The notes under the pieces: generated by a model
What the model saw: the letters and a program-made list of their open reading frames with translations, nothing else
The model's database searches: none
Told to the model about the DNA's origin: nothing
Assembly: GCA_016192035.1 (NCBI GenBank)
Contig: JACPUW010000026.1
Span: 1-64,000, forward strand
Source: Bacteroidota bacterium
GTDB taxonomy: Bacteria; Bacteroidota; Bacteroidia; CAILMK01; JACPUW01
Length of the DNA stretch: 64,000 bases
Direction: 5' to 3'
Shown: positions 28,090 to 37,871 of the stretch, piece after piece
Numbering within the stretch: position 1 is the first letter of the stretch
Layout of the letters: each line of letters begins with the position of its first letter
Translations under genes and position numbers: made by a program

Positions 28090-28938
28090 TTAAACGCCCA
28101 TATGCCCCGTGCTATCACGTTTATCATCGTCCTTCCCCGCCCAGCCTGGCGCATGGTATTGAAAAACAACTTCCTGATTGTTCCAATCATGCGATAAGCC
28201 AGAAGGCAATGATTCCTTTTCTAACCCAGGTTTGAACACAATGGCGTCAGTACCTGACATCCAGGCGTCGCCAATAACATCGGGTGCCTCAGGCAGCGGT
28301 TGATCAAAAGACTCTACCCCCGAAGGACTGTGGCGGTAATATACTGCGGTTACCACACCGACCAATGCTCCAATGAGGTGGGATTCCCATGACACCCCTG
28401 GCTGGTTTGGCAAAATGCCATATACCATTGAGCCATAAAACAAGGCCAATAACAGGGATAGCACAGCTAACCGCCTGTTTCTACGCACAATTCCACTTAT
28501 AAATAGAAAAAAAGCCAAGGCATATACAAAACCGCTAATCCCTATATGTAGGGTGTTGCCCCGCGCCAAGCCCCACACCAGTACGGCCGTGGATACGTAC
28601 ATGATAAACCACACCTTAGTTGCTAGGTGCCAATAAAAGAAATAGAGTGCCGAACCAAACAGAAACAGGCTTATACCGTTGCTTGCCAAGTGCATCCAAT
28701 CGCCATGGTGCAAAGGTCCCAATAGAATGCCAACCAAGAACTGGGGATTTCGGGGCATGATGCCCATCCAATCCAGCGAGGCATGGCCTACTTGCTCTAT
28801 CACGGTGGGTATGGCCATACACAATATAGTAAACAGTGGCATGGCAAACACCGCCTTTAGACTGGGAAATGAGGAATGCTGTGAATATTGGGCCATTTGA
28901 GTATCACAAAAATGTGCGGCACATGCCGTTGACGCCAT
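28090..28938 (-). CDS. Rhomboid-family intramembrane serine protease
   Basis: A 282-residue membrane protein with the rhomboid signature. His83 and Asn87 are in WMHLASNGIS, the catalytic serine Ser135 is in HIGISGFVYA (GxSG) and the catalytic His187 is in SWESHLIGALVG. About six hydrophobic helices lie between residues 30 and 200. A C-terminal cytoplasmic tail of about 75 polar residues follows. The ATG at 28936-28938 shares its A with the stop of the preceding gene (TAATG), supporting this start; an ATG 14 codons later is possible. The substrate is unknown. Confidence 0.9.
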   Translation of the reverse strand: MASTACAAHFCDTQMAQYSQHSSFPSLKAVFAMPLFTILCMAIPTVIEQVGHASLDWMGIMPRNPQFLVGILLGPLHHGDWMHLASNGISLFLFGSALYFFYWHLATKVWFIMYVSTAVLVWGLARGNTLHIGISGFVYALAFFLFISGIVRRNRRLAVLSLLLALFYGSMVYGILPNQPGVSWESHLIGALVGVVTAVYYRHSPSGVESFDQPLPEAPDVIGDAWMSGTDAIVFKPGLEKESLPSGLSHDWNNQEVVFQYHAPGWAGKDDDKRDSTGHMGV

Positions 28939-29834
28939 TAAGGCATAATCACGGCCAAAAGTTCAGCTATTTCACCGCGCCTCCGTTCGTCGCCCATTTT
29001 TTCGTAGCTGTTCAACAAGTTGCGGAGTACCCTGGCCACAATGAGGGTATTTTGGCAGGGCCTGTAATATGTATCATTTGGCTCAAGCTGGGCATCCCTA
29101 AGAAACCGCTCTATATTGTACTTGGTAAAAATGGCCCCTCCATTAAACACATTGACATAAAAAATGACGTTTCCACCTACATGGTAGGGTATGATGCCGT
29201 CACTGCTAAAACCTGGCTGGTCGGTAAGTCCATTATCGTCCATGTAGGCCAGCACAAAGTGTTTAGGGAGATCAACCCCCAAGATGGGCAGGTACAGTCG
29301 CTGTGCTATGACCGAATACAAAATGGAAAGGGATAGCGGGTTTCCACGGCGGTGATCTATCACCTTATTGATATACGAATTCTCGGGTGCGAAGAAATCT
29401 TTGTTTTCGCCCTGAAAACGGTACTTACCAAAAAATATATCGTTGATTACCCGCACGTTGTCAATTGGCGAGAACTTGTAATTGAGTTGTAGCCAGATAT
29501 CCAGTTTCATTTTGTCTATGTAGGCCGATAGGGGGGCTAATTCCAACTCTGGATATCGATATTTGGCCACAATAAAAAACCCCTCAAGCAAATCGTCGGC
29601 ACGGTGCTGGGCCCAGGCGGCCAGGAGGCCCTTGATATGGGCCAAATGCAAATGGCCAAGCACCTCTGTGATGCGCTCATGCTGCAACTCATTCTCAGCC
29701 CGCAAGGCGTACTCGTTAAGGATAGCGTATGCTTCTGGCCCTAACCCAATTAGTTGATCCCGGACATGCACATAAACCGCATTGTCTTGATCGTCTATAA
29801 GGCGGATTAGCGCGTCTATGTTGGGGAATTGCAT
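28938..29834 (-). CDS. SirB1/transglutaminase-like protein
   Basis: A 298-residue cytoplasmic protein. The central block HRRGNPLSLSILYSVIAQRL, followed by GVDLPKHFVLAY, is the conserved core of the SirB1 (YchA) family, a transglutaminase-like fold. The N-terminal third is helical and the C-terminus ends in helical, TPR-like sequence (YYRPCQNTLIVARVLRNLLN). No cysteine sits at the position expected for transglutaminase catalysis, as in other SirB1 proteins, so enzymatic activity is doubtful. It lies 36 bases after topA and overlaps the rhomboid gene by one base. Confidence 0.85.
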   Translation of the reverse strand: MQFPNIDALIRLIDDQDNAVYVHVRDQLIGLGPEAYAILNEYALRAENELQHERITEVLGHLHLAHIKGLLAAWAQHRADDLLEGFFIVAKYRYPELELAPLSAYIDKMKLDIWLQLNYKFSPIDNVRVINDIFFGKYRFQGENKDFFAPENSYINKVIDHRRGNPLSLSILYSVIAQRLYLPILGVDLPKHFVLAYMDDNGLTDQPGFSSDGIIPYHVGGNVIFYVNVFNGGAIFTKYNIERFLRDAQLEPNDTYYRPCQNTLIVARVLRNLLNSYEKMGDERRRGEIAELLAVIMP

Positions 29835-29870
29835 AGTGACTATAAGGCCAATATGTGCAAGGCAATATCC

Positions 29871-32183
29871 TTACTTCTTTTTGCCTTTTTTCTTGGGTTT
29901 ATCAGCCTGGCTGTTGATGATGCCCAAAATATCATTGATACCCAATGCGGTAGCCTCTGTACCCTTAGGTATCTTATAGTTCTCCTTTCCCAACTTTATA
30001 TAAGGCCCCCATCTTCCATTGAGCACTTCTATGGTTTTTCCCTCATGTTCAAACTTGGATATTGACCGATTGGCATCGGTTATTTTCTTGTTTTCTATCA
30101 GTTCAATTGCTTCTTCCAATCTTATGGCAAGTGGGTCTGTAGCCTTAGGTATGGACACAAACATTCCAGCGTGTTTCACATAAGGGCCAAACCTGCCAGA
30201 ATCAACTACTACCTCCTTTTCATCATGGCTGCCCAAGTGGCGTGGGAGCTTGAACAGTTCCATTGCCTCATCTAGACTGATTGACTCAATCAACTGACCT
30301 GGTTTCATTTTGGCGTACCTCGGCTTATCGCCTTCGGCGGCAGGGCCTAGCTGCACATAAGGCCCATATTTGCCAAACCGTGCGCTCACCTGCAATTTGC
30401 TTACTGGATCCACGCCCAGTTCTCGCATCTGGTTGACATAACCCGCCTCTTTTGTAGCCTTTTCTACAGTTTGGTGAAAGGGCTTATAAAAGGAGCCTAT
30501 CATGTGTTGCCACACCACTTTCCCTTCAGCAATATCATCAAACTCTTGTTCCACCTTGGCCGTGAACTTATAGTCCATGACCGTGCTGAAATGCTCATCG
30601 AGAAAATCACTTACCATCATGCCCACATCGGTAGGAAAGAGCTTATTTTTTTCAACTCCAAATACTTCTTTAGAGAGGGATTCTTCTATTTTATTGGCTT
30701 TGAGGACCAAGAGTTCTAGTGTTCGCTCTATCCCTGGTCGGGATTCTTTGGCCACATAGGCCCGTTTTTGAATGGTAGAAATTGTTGGCGCATAAGTAGA
30801 TGGCCTCCCTATGCCCAATTCTTCCAGCTTTCGCACAAGTGATGCCTCGGTATATCGGGGAGCAGGGCGGGTATAGCGTTGTTTACACTCTATATTTTCT
30901 AAGGCCAATTCTTGTCCCTTCTTCAGGTTTGGCAATAGCCTTTCGGCTTCTTCATCTTCTTCCTCATCATCCACCGACTCCATGTATAGCTTAAGGAATC
31001 CATCAAACTTAACCTGTTGCCCGGTGGCAATAAATCGATATGCACTGGTGGAAATGGAAATGGTCACGGTGGTATTCTCCAATTGGGCATCAGCCATTTG
31101 CGATGCCACTGCCCGTTTCCAAATCAAGTCATACAGCCGCTCTTCATCCTTGCCCATACCGGTGGTGCGCCGGTCAAAATAGGTGGGCCGTATGGCCTCA
31201 TGTGCTTCTTGTGCCCCCTGGGTTTTGGTGGCGAATTGCCTGGGTTTGCTGTATGGCGCGCCAAACAGTTGGCCTATGGTTTCTTTGGCTGTGTTAATTG
31301 CTAATGATGAAAGGTTTACAGAATCGGTACGCATATAGGTGATATGGCCGGCCTCGTAAAGTTTTTGGGCCACGGTCATGGTGCGCGATACGGAAAACCC
31401 CAGTTTTCGGGAGGCTTCTTGCTGTAAGGTAGATGTGGTAAAAGGAGGTGCCGGCGATTTCTTGGCCGGGCGTACCTGTATGTCGTCAATGGAATAACTG
31501 GCACCTATACAGTCTTGCAGAAAATTTTTACAGGCCGCAGCGTCTTTTAGTCTTTCGTTCAATTCGGCCAGCACCTTTCCGCCGTTTGCCTTGAAGTTGG
31601 CCTTGGGCCTAAAACTGCTCTCAGTGGCGAATGCCATGATTTCCCTTTCGCGTTCCACAATAAGTTTCACGGCTACCGACTGTACACGCCCAGCAGAGAG
31701 GGATGGGCGCAGTTTTTTCCAAAGGACCGGCGATAGTTCATAACCCACCAATCTGTCTAGCACCCTTCGTGCCTGTTGGGCATTCACCAAATTCACGTCA
31801 ATTTTTCTGGGATTGGAAATCGCCTGCAAAATGGCCGGTTTGGTAATTTCATGGAAAACAATGCGCTTGGTCTGAGCAATGTCAAGTTCAAGAGACTCGG
31901 CTAGGTGCCAAGAAATGGCTTCCCCTTCGCGGTCTTCGTCAGTTGCCAGCCAAACATCCCCGCATTTGGCCGCTAGATCTTTCAATTCCTTGATTACCTT
32001 TTTCTTATCTGACGATATTTCATACCTTGGAGCAAAGTTGTTGTCTATATCAATGCTAATATCATCTGAATGGAGGTCGCGTACATGGCCAAACGAACTG
32101 GCCACCACGTAATCACTGCCCAAGAATTTCTCTATTGTTTTGGCCTTGGCCGGTGATTCTACGATCACTAGGTGCTTTCCCAT
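29871..32183 (-). CDS. topA: DNA topoisomerase I
   Basis: Type IA topoisomerase that relaxes negatively supercoiled DNA by single-strand passage; 770 residues. The Toprim domain opens LVIVESPAKAKTIEKFLGSD and includes WLATDEDREGEAISWHL. The active-site tyrosine is Tyr283 in ITYMRTDS. Instead of Cys4 zinc ribbons the C-terminus has three Toprim-C-type repeats with KYGPYVQLG, RFGPYVKHAG and RWGPYIKLG, and ends in a lysine tail (KPKKKGKKK), a common layout in Bacteroidota. It starts 67 bases after the M43 protease gene and is followed closely by two same-strand genes. Confidence 0.97.
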   Translation of the reverse strand: MGKHLVIVESPAKAKTIEKFLGSDYVVASSFGHVRDLHSDDISIDIDNNFAPRYEISSDKKKVIKELKDLAAKCGDVWLATDEDREGEAISWHLAESLELDIAQTKRIVFHEITKPAILQAISNPRKIDVNLVNAQQARRVLDRLVGYELSPVLWKKLRPSLSAGRVQSVAVKLIVEREREIMAFATESSFRPKANFKANGGKVLAELNERLKDAAACKNFLQDCIGASYSIDDIQVRPAKKSPAPPFTTSTLQQEASRKLGFSVSRTMTVAQKLYEAGHITYMRTDSVNLSSLAINTAKETIGQLFGAPYSKPRQFATKTQGAQEAHEAIRPTYFDRRTTGMGKDEERLYDLIWKRAVASQMADAQLENTTVTISISTSAYRFIATGQQVKFDGFLKLYMESVDDEEEDEEAERLLPNLKKGQELALENIECKQRYTRPAPRYTEASLVRKLEELGIGRPSTYAPTISTIQKRAYVAKESRPGIERTLELLVLKANKIEESLSKEVFGVEKNKLFPTDVGMMVSDFLDEHFSTVMDYKFTAKVEQEFDDIAEGKVVWQHMIGSFYKPFHQTVEKATKEAGYVNQMRELGVDPVSKLQVSARFGKYGPYVQLGPAAEGDKPRYAKMKPGQLIESISLDEAMELFKLPRHLGSHDEKEVVVDSGRFGPYVKHAGMFVSIPKATDPLAIRLEEAIELIENKKITDANRSISKFEHEGKTIEVLNGRWGPYIKLGKENYKIPKGTEATALGINDILGIINSQADKPKKKGKKK

Positions 32184-32250
32184 GCCGCGAGTTTAGGCAT
32201 TTTCCCACGTAATGGTGGTAGTACAGGGGGCGTGCCCCTTCTTCAATACT

Positions 32251-34296
32251 TTATTCCTTGGCAAATCTCAATGCCATAACATTCTCACCACTATATATTT
32301 GAATAAAATATATGCCTGGTAATAACGAGGACGTGCTGACTTGGGCCCCGTACGTCCCCTCACCTTCCAAACCTACCTCCCTGCCATAGAGGTCTATCAC
32401 CTTCCAGCTAAACGAAGAAGCTGAACCAGGGCCCTGAATGAGGAGTGCGTCACGGGCAGGATTTGGCCAGCAGTCCCAGCCCTGGGCCATGCGTTCTTCC
32501 AGGCCCATGGGCCAATCGCTTCCCACTACCAGGTTGTCAATAAATATATTTTGTTCCCCATTGGATGTAAATCTGAACTCAATAGATGCGGCGGTAAGGG
32601 ATTTGGCCAATGCCATGTCAACCACTATATTCTTCCATTGATCGGCCTTGGGGATGAAGGATGCATTCATTTCTTGAGTGATGGACCGAAGTGATGCACC
32701 GGAATTGGATAGCCGCAACAATTCTACCCCCCGGCAAGCATCCACCGCATACACCTCCAATACTTCCCTACTTCCGGCATTTTGCAAGGCGTAAGCCAGG
32801 TCAAAGCTTAGCACATGTGCCTGTGATGTGCTTAGGTCAATTGGTGGGGTAGAAAAGGTGTATGTAGATGATTCCACCTGTTTGCCAAAGTTTTGGATCC
32901 ATAGGCTAGCGGCACCTCCATAGGATGCATCTGTGGTGCGTTGCCAGGAATCCCCGTTGCCCGACTGAATTCCCCATGCTTCATAGGGAAAATCGGCCAA
33001 TTCAAAATCAACCCGATACGGGGCTTTTAGCGATGCTACTTTAGGCGCCACGCGCACCGCTCCCATAGAAATCAGGGTGTCGGTCCCCGATTTGTTGGTG
33101 ATGATAAGGGTTACATCATACAATCCGGCATTGGCATAGGCCACCTGAGGGTTTGGCTCGTAGGCTATACTTGGCACACCACTAGGAAACAGCCACTTAT
33201 ACTCCGTATTGGCTACTTCGGTGCAGGAGAAATCTGTAAACTGAATGCTTCCGCCTTCACAAACCACATTTTTATCGCTCTGAAAGGCTGCTATGGGTTC
33301 CCCCAGTGTTTCGTTTGAATCAAGCACGCCGGTAGCCAAAAGATTATCCCTGCTAATCAAGGTTTTGCGGTATTGCTCGAAGGTATAGTCCACCCGGGCT
33401 TTTTGCCCACGTGTAAATATCGTTCGGCAATCGGAGTAGTCCATGATGTTTTCTATTTGGTCGGGCTGGTCAGGCGAGTCGTTGGAACAACTATTTCGGC
33501 CACGTGGGCAGCCAAAGTTTTGGCCGCTGCTGGGGGGAGTATCACACACGCGGTCGCCGGTGACGCGGCAATCTTCACTTCCACAACTACCCTCAAAAGG
33601 GTGGTAAAGATTGAGATAATGTCCCAACTCATGGGGTAGGGTAGCCCTGTTTAGCACATCTGAACGGATGACAATGCCCGAATTGGTGGATGACTCCATC
33701 CACGGGAAGTAGGCATATCCAAGAATGGTGCTTGAGGGGGTACTGCCGCTAATGGTGCGCACCACCCAGATATTCAGGTATTTTTTGGGATCCCACATGC
33801 TCAGGGTTTTCACGTTGTCGCCGGCATTGGCCGTGGTAGATGACTGTACGCGGACGATTCCATTGGTGTTAATTCCATTAGGGTCTATTTGGGCCAACCG
33901 CAGCTCCACCTTCATATCTACTACCACCTTGCGCCAGGTAGTATCCACTTCTTCCATTTTTATATTCTGAAACCTATAAGTTTCATTCACCTTCTGAACA
34001 TACTCAAGTACCGTAGCATCGCTTATGTTTTCAGAACCATTGTCATGAATGATGTGAAAAACAGTAGGAATAATCCTTACCTCACAGCCTTCACCTGCCT
34101 TAAACTGGGTATGGTGTATATGTTTATAGATCTTTTCTTCTGATTCAACCTGTTTGAGCAATAACGAGGGGTCATTGGCCACTTGTTCGCGTACTTTTTC
34201 ATCGGTGTGGCAGGGAATCTCCCTCAGGGTTTGGCCATATAGGCCTAGGGAAAAAGCCACAAGGCATAAGGTCGGGATTGTTTTCTGAATTGACAT
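32251..34296 (-). CDS. M43-family metalloprotease with PKD and T9SS sorting domains (copy 1)
   Basis: Secreted zinc protease, 681 residues. A signal peptide (MSIQKTIPTLCLVAFSLGLY) and a propeptide-like region are followed by the M43 (cytophagalysin/pappalysin-like) domain. Zinc motif HELGHYLNLYH places His222, Glu223, His226 and His232; the usual metzincin glycine is Asn here, as in many Bacteroidota relatives. The Met-turn is in NIMDYSDC (Met285). A PKD domain (about 340-425), a beta-sandwich ligand-binding-like region and a type A sorting domain (CWPNPARDALLI) follow. It starts nine bases after copy 2, so the two are probably co-transcribed. Confidence 0.93.
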   Translation of the reverse strand: MSIQKTIPTLCLVAFSLGLYGQTLREIPCHTDEKVREQVANDPSLLLKQVESEEKIYKHIHHTQFKAGEGCEVRIIPTVFHIIHDNGSENISDATVLEYVQKVNETYRFQNIKMEEVDTTWRKVVVDMKVELRLAQIDPNGINTNGIVRVQSSTTANAGDNVKTLSMWDPKKYLNIWVVRTISGSTPSSTILGYAYFPWMESSTNSGIVIRSDVLNRATLPHELGHYLNLYHPFEGSCGSEDCRVTGDRVCDTPPSSGQNFGCPRGRNSCSNDSPDQPDQIENIMDYSDCRTIFTRGQKARVDYTFEQYRKTLISRDNLLATGVLDSNETLGEPIAAFQSDKNVVCEGGSIQFTDFSCTEVANTEYKWLFPSGVPSIAYEPNPQVAYANAGLYDVTLIITNKSGTDTLISMGAVRVAPKVASLKAPYRVDFELADFPYEAWGIQSGNGDSWQRTTDASYGGAASLWIQNFGKQVESSTYTFSTPPIDLSTSQAHVLSFDLAYALQNAGSREVLEVYAVDACRGVELLRLSNSGASLRSITQEMNASFIPKADQWKNIVVDMALAKSLTAASIEFRFTSNGEQNIFIDNLVVGSDWPMGLEERMAQGWDCWPNPARDALLIQGPGSASSFSWKVIDLYGREVGLEGEGTYGAQVSTSSLLPGIYFIQIYSGENVMALRFAKE

Positions 34297-34305
34297 GATA
34301 TATAG

Positions 34306-36303
34306 TTAGTTAATAACGAATTGCTTTATAACGGCCCCTTCTTCGGTTTGTATTTTGGCCAGGTAGAAACCAGCAGAAAGGCCCTGTACCTGTACCACGG
34401 CAGTAGTGGGCAACGCATGAAAGGCCCCGGCCGCCATGACCCTTCCGGCGTGATCTAGCACTTGCCATTTTTCCAAGCCTGCCCTGGGTGATTCCAAGGT
34501 GAACCAACCGGTAGATGGGTTGGGATATAGGTGTACCTGCAAATCTTTCCCTGCGCCGTCTTCATCAATAGAAATGGCCGTCGTGCCAACCCGAATATTG
34601 TCTATGAAAAGGTTGTTTCCTCCACCTGAGGTAAAAATAAATTTGATATGTGTTGGCATCATGTTCTTGTAGAAACTTAGGTTCACCTCATAGTTGCGCC
34701 AATGTCCATCATTCTTGGGATAAAATGCCCCAGCAGATTGATTGACGGTTGATAGCCTAGAAGAGACGTCTTGTCGCACCAAATTCCAATTCTCCCCGCA
34801 GTCTATTGATACGAACACGGAAAGCACATCTTGGCTGCTATCATCGTAGGCATGGGCCACCTGATACCTCAGGTAGGGATCCTTGCTCCGATACAAGTTA
34901 ATAGGCGGAAGGTGCATGACCGCTTCCTTGCCCTTGATTCCCATAGAATAGTTATTGACAAACAAACAATTGCCCCCATTATACCCATGATAGGAATTCG
35001 TCCATTTCAAGCCATCGGTTTGAGTGAATAACCAATCCTCAGGTGCCCCCAATGGAAAATCAAAATCTACATTCATTACTCCTCCTGCACGGCTGGTGTT
35101 GGCCACCATAAAGGCATCTGGGCGGATCAACTTTCCCTCCCGGTCACCATTGGTTACCGTGAGCTCCACGCTGTAGCGCCCAGGGCTGTCAACCACCACC
35201 ACAGGGTTTGTATCGGTGGATGTAAGGCGCTGCCCACCCTTAATGACCCACAAATACGTAGCATTTGTATCGAGGGTGCAAGAGGCATTGCTAAGCCGCA
35301 CAGCCTGCCCAAGGCAAACATAGGGCTCGGCAATAGAGAAATCGGCTACAGGCAATGTGTTGACATTTTCGGAAGTCACACCGGTCAATGCCAGATTATC
35401 TTGTGAGTATAAGGTACTTCTGTAATAATATAGGGCGGCAAGCATTCTTGTTTTTTGCCCTTTGGTAAACATGACCCTACAGTTGGAATAATCCATATGG
35501 TTTTCTACCTGGTCGGGCTGGTCGGGTGAATCCGTGGTGCATGAATTGGTTTTACGGGAACATCCAAAATTTGGGGCTGCGGCTGGAGGGGTATCGTCCA
35601 CCAAGTCATTCTCGCTATTACATCCTGCATCAAAAGTGTGTAGCAAGTTAAGGTAGTGACCTACCTCATGGGTCAGGGTGGCGCTCGTCATTTGGTCAAA
35701 CCGAATCACTATGCCGTCATTTTCATTGCTTGAACCGGGGTAATAGGCATAGCCCAAGGTAGTTCCTTCGCCAAATGGTTTAATCGATTTTACCACCCAG
35801 ATATTTAGGTATCTTTCTTTATTCCATTTAATTAGGGACTTAACATTATTCTCGCCATAATCATCTACCTGACTGGTCTTGGCCGACCAAGTCCGGGTAA
35901 TGCCATTGGTACAATTGCCTTTTGGATCTGCCCTGGCCAAACGAAATTCAATACCCACATTGGCTACAAGGCCCCTAAACACGGGACGAATAAGGGACGT
36001 GTCAGGATGTGACTGCGAAAAATCCTCGTTAAGCCTGGTGATAAGCCCGGTTACCTGGGCATCAGTCACGTTTTCCGGCCCGCCTACATGTATTATATGA
36101 ACTACCACTGGTATGATATAGGATGCCTTTTTTTTCAAACTGGCACCTTCGTTCATTAGCATGGTTTGGTAGTATCCTTCAAATGCCGCGTGACCCACCG
36201 GGTCTCTTTCAGGCATTTTGGTGCCACACCAGCCTAATTGCCCCCAAGAATCCTGTGCCCACGTTAGGGATAGAAAAAACGCGGGTATGAATATAAGCCA
36301 CAT
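34306..36303 (-). CDS. M43-family metalloprotease with PKD and T9SS sorting domains (copy 2)
   Basis: A 665-residue paralogue of the downstream protease with the same domain order. I start it at the ATG at 36301-36303 (MWLIFIPAFFLSLTWAQ signal peptide); the longer frame begins with TTG and has no signal character. The zinc motif HEVGHYLNLLH gives His212, Glu213, His216 and His222, again with Asn replacing the metzincin Gly. The Met-turn is HMDYSNC. A PKD-like domain and a jelly-roll-like domain precede the sorting signal VHLYPNPSTGWF. A strong terminator upstream (36370-36395) separates it from copy 3, so its promoter should lie in the short stretch above the start. Confidence 0.93.
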   Translation of the reverse strand: MWLIFIPAFFLSLTWAQDSWGQLGWCGTKMPERDPVGHAAFEGYYQTMLMNEGASLKKKASYIIPVVVHIIHVGGPENVTDAQVTGLITRLNEDFSQSHPDTSLIRPVFRGLVANVGIEFRLARADPKGNCTNGITRTWSAKTSQVDDYGENNVKSLIKWNKERYLNIWVVKSIKPFGEGTTLGYAYYPGSSNENDGIVIRFDQMTSATLTHEVGHYLNLLHTFDAGCNSENDLVDDTPPAAAPNFGCSRKTNSCTTDSPDQPDQVENHMDYSNCRVMFTKGQKTRMLAALYYYRSTLYSQDNLALTGVTSENVNTLPVADFSIAEPYVCLGQAVRLSNASCTLDTNATYLWVIKGGQRLTSTDTNPVVVVDSPGRYSVELTVTNGDREGKLIRPDAFMVANTSRAGGVMNVDFDFPLGAPEDWLFTQTDGLKWTNSYHGYNGGNCLFVNNYSMGIKGKEAVMHLPPINLYRSKDPYLRYQVAHAYDDSSQDVLSVFVSIDCGENWNLVRQDVSSRLSTVNQSAGAFYPKNDGHWRNYEVNLSFYKNMMPTHIKFIFTSGGGNNLFIDNIRVGTTAISIDEDGAGKDLQVHLYPNPSTGWFTLESPRAGLEKWQVLDHAGRVMAAGAFHALPTTAVVQVQGLSAGFYLAKIQTEEGAVIKQFVIN

Positions 36304-36369
36304 AGGTATTGCAATGATAGGCCTTCCTTGTATTTCAGTATATCTCAAGCCCTTTTCATAGGTTTTTTT

Positions 36370-36395
36370 AAAAAAATCCCCGGCAGTACCGGGGA
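36370..36395 (-). terminator. Intrinsic terminator after M43 copy 3
   Basis: On the minus strand the stem TCCCCGG / CCGGGGA (arms at 36389-36395 and 36377-36383, loop of five) is followed directly by seven T residues. It lies 30 bases past the stop codon at 36425, in the position and orientation of a classic rho-independent terminator. This is the clearest terminator in the window. Confidence 0.88.
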
Positions 36396-36424
36396 CTTCT
36401 CTCTCATCCTCACTTATAAAAAAA

Positions 36425-37774
36425 CTAATTCATTGGTTTGTAATGTATGCGCCTGGTAATGGTAGCATCCGGGGTGCGTATTTGGAGCAAGTATATGCCC
36501 TCGGCACCCATGTTCATTTCACTGGCGTCTATCTCAAAACGGTTTTGGCCCTGAAGCAATTTCTTCTTACAATCGCGGTAGGCCTCCCTGCCAAGCAAGT
36601 CACGGATTTCTATGCACGAGGTGGTTTCATTTTGGCTCTCTACTTCCACTATTATCTTGTCAAAGAAAGGGTTAGGATATACTTCCACTTTCTCGCCTAT
36701 GTCAGCTACCGCGATCGTGCCAATGCCGGTACGGAGCAAGTTTTCGTATGATACCAACTCAGACCTAAAGGAAACGAGGGTGCCCCGCATCCGGGTTACC
36801 TGTCCCTTTGAAAACATGGCCGGGCAATAGCGGTAGTCCATGATATTGGTCAAATTGTCGATCCGGTTTTCGTTAGTACAAGTCATTTCATTTCTCACAC
36901 AAGTTCTTATAATTTCTTTCACCTGTGGTATGTCACATATCTTGTCTCCCCCAAACCTACAGTCCACGGTGCTGCAACCGCTGGAAGTCCCATCGCTATT
37001 CAGCACCGAATTATCGCCTTGAAAAGGGTGCCTAAGTCCAAGCCAATGCCCGGTTTCATGTGACAGGGCATGTCGGTAAAACCTATCGCCTATGTTCTGA
37101 CGAAACACGTCGAGCAGTCCCATCACACCGTCTTCGCTCATGCGGGTACTGCCCGATGCAGAATACTCTGGGAGCGTGGCATGGGCAAGTATTCCCTCTT
37201 CCCCTTCTAGTTCCTTTACTATCCAAAAGTTCAGGTACTTGGTGGACGGCCAGTAAGACATATACTTTATCTCATTGTCCGTGTTTCTGTTGCGGTTATA
37301 GGTCAAATCGGTAGAAATGTAATTGATGCCGGTGGTGGGGTTACCATCGGGATCCAACTGTGCGCGGATAAGCTTGATACGCGCATTGCCACGTCTAAAA
37401 GTGGCATAGTATGGCTGTATGTCATTTGAATCGGCATTGTTGCGGTTCATGTCGTCATTTATTCTCTGAATCACGGCATTGGCAGCGTCCTCCCCAAAAA
37501 AACTCGTGTAATTGCCCTCAGTGGTGGGGTGAAAATAGTGAAAGACCACGGGGATATAAAAGGTGCGGCCATCGTCCACTTTGCCCAATTGGGATGCGTA
37601 CTCTACTACCGCTTCGTCAAGTTGTCTTTCAATGGCCTTAAAGGCATCAGGATCCTCCTTGTAGGCTTCTTCATACCGTTGGTGTGTTTGGCACCAATGG
37701 CCTGACACCTGAGCCCCGGCGGGCAAGGCGGCTACAATCAGCACAACCGCAGTAAAAAGTAATGTTCGCATCAT
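36425..37774 (-). CDS. M43-family metalloprotease with T9SS sorting domain (copy 3, short form)
   Basis: A 449-residue member lacking the PKD and jelly-roll regions of its two neighbours. The start is the ATG at 37772-37774, giving MMRTLLFTAVVLIVAALPAG as signal peptide. Its zinc motif HETGHWLGLRH (His239, Glu240, His243, His249) keeps the metzincin glycine, and the Met-turn is NIMDYRYC. Cysteines around CSTVDCRF and KICDIP should form the disulfides seen in ulilysin-type enzymes. The sorting domain VEVYPNPFFDKIIVEVE follows directly. It is the most divergent of the three and has its own terminator. Confidence 0.93.
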   Translation of the reverse strand: MMRTLLFTAVVLIVAALPAGAQVSGHWCQTHQRYEEAYKEDPDAFKAIERQLDEAVVEYASQLGKVDDGRTFYIPVVFHYFHPTTEGNYTSFFGEDAANAVIQRINDDMNRNNADSNDIQPYYATFRRGNARIKLIRAQLDPDGNPTTGINYISTDLTYNRNRNTDNEIKYMSYWPSTKYLNFWIVKELEGEEGILAHATLPEYSASGSTRMSEDGVMGLLDVFRQNIGDRFYRHALSHETGHWLGLRHPFQGDNSVLNSDGTSSGCSTVDCRFGGDKICDIPQVKEIIRTCVRNEMTCTNENRIDNLTNIMDYRYCPAMFSKGQVTRMRGTLVSFRSELVSYENLLRTGIGTIAVADIGEKVEVYPNPFFDKIIVEVESQNETTSCIEIRDLLGREAYRDCKKKLLQGQNRFEIDASEMNMGAEGIYLLQIRTPDATITRRIHYKPMN

Positions 37775-37871
37775 AATGGATTTTACAGGGTACAAATTAA
37801 ATTAATGTCAGGCAATATAGCCTTACATGAAAGAAGCTTTGCCTGAACAATACATAAGTGTCGGCTTTTGT

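Noticed and set aside
36304..36348. Longer TTG-initiated form of M43 copy 2
   Set aside because: The 15 extra residues are polar and destroy the signal peptide that begins cleanly at the ATG 36301-36303.
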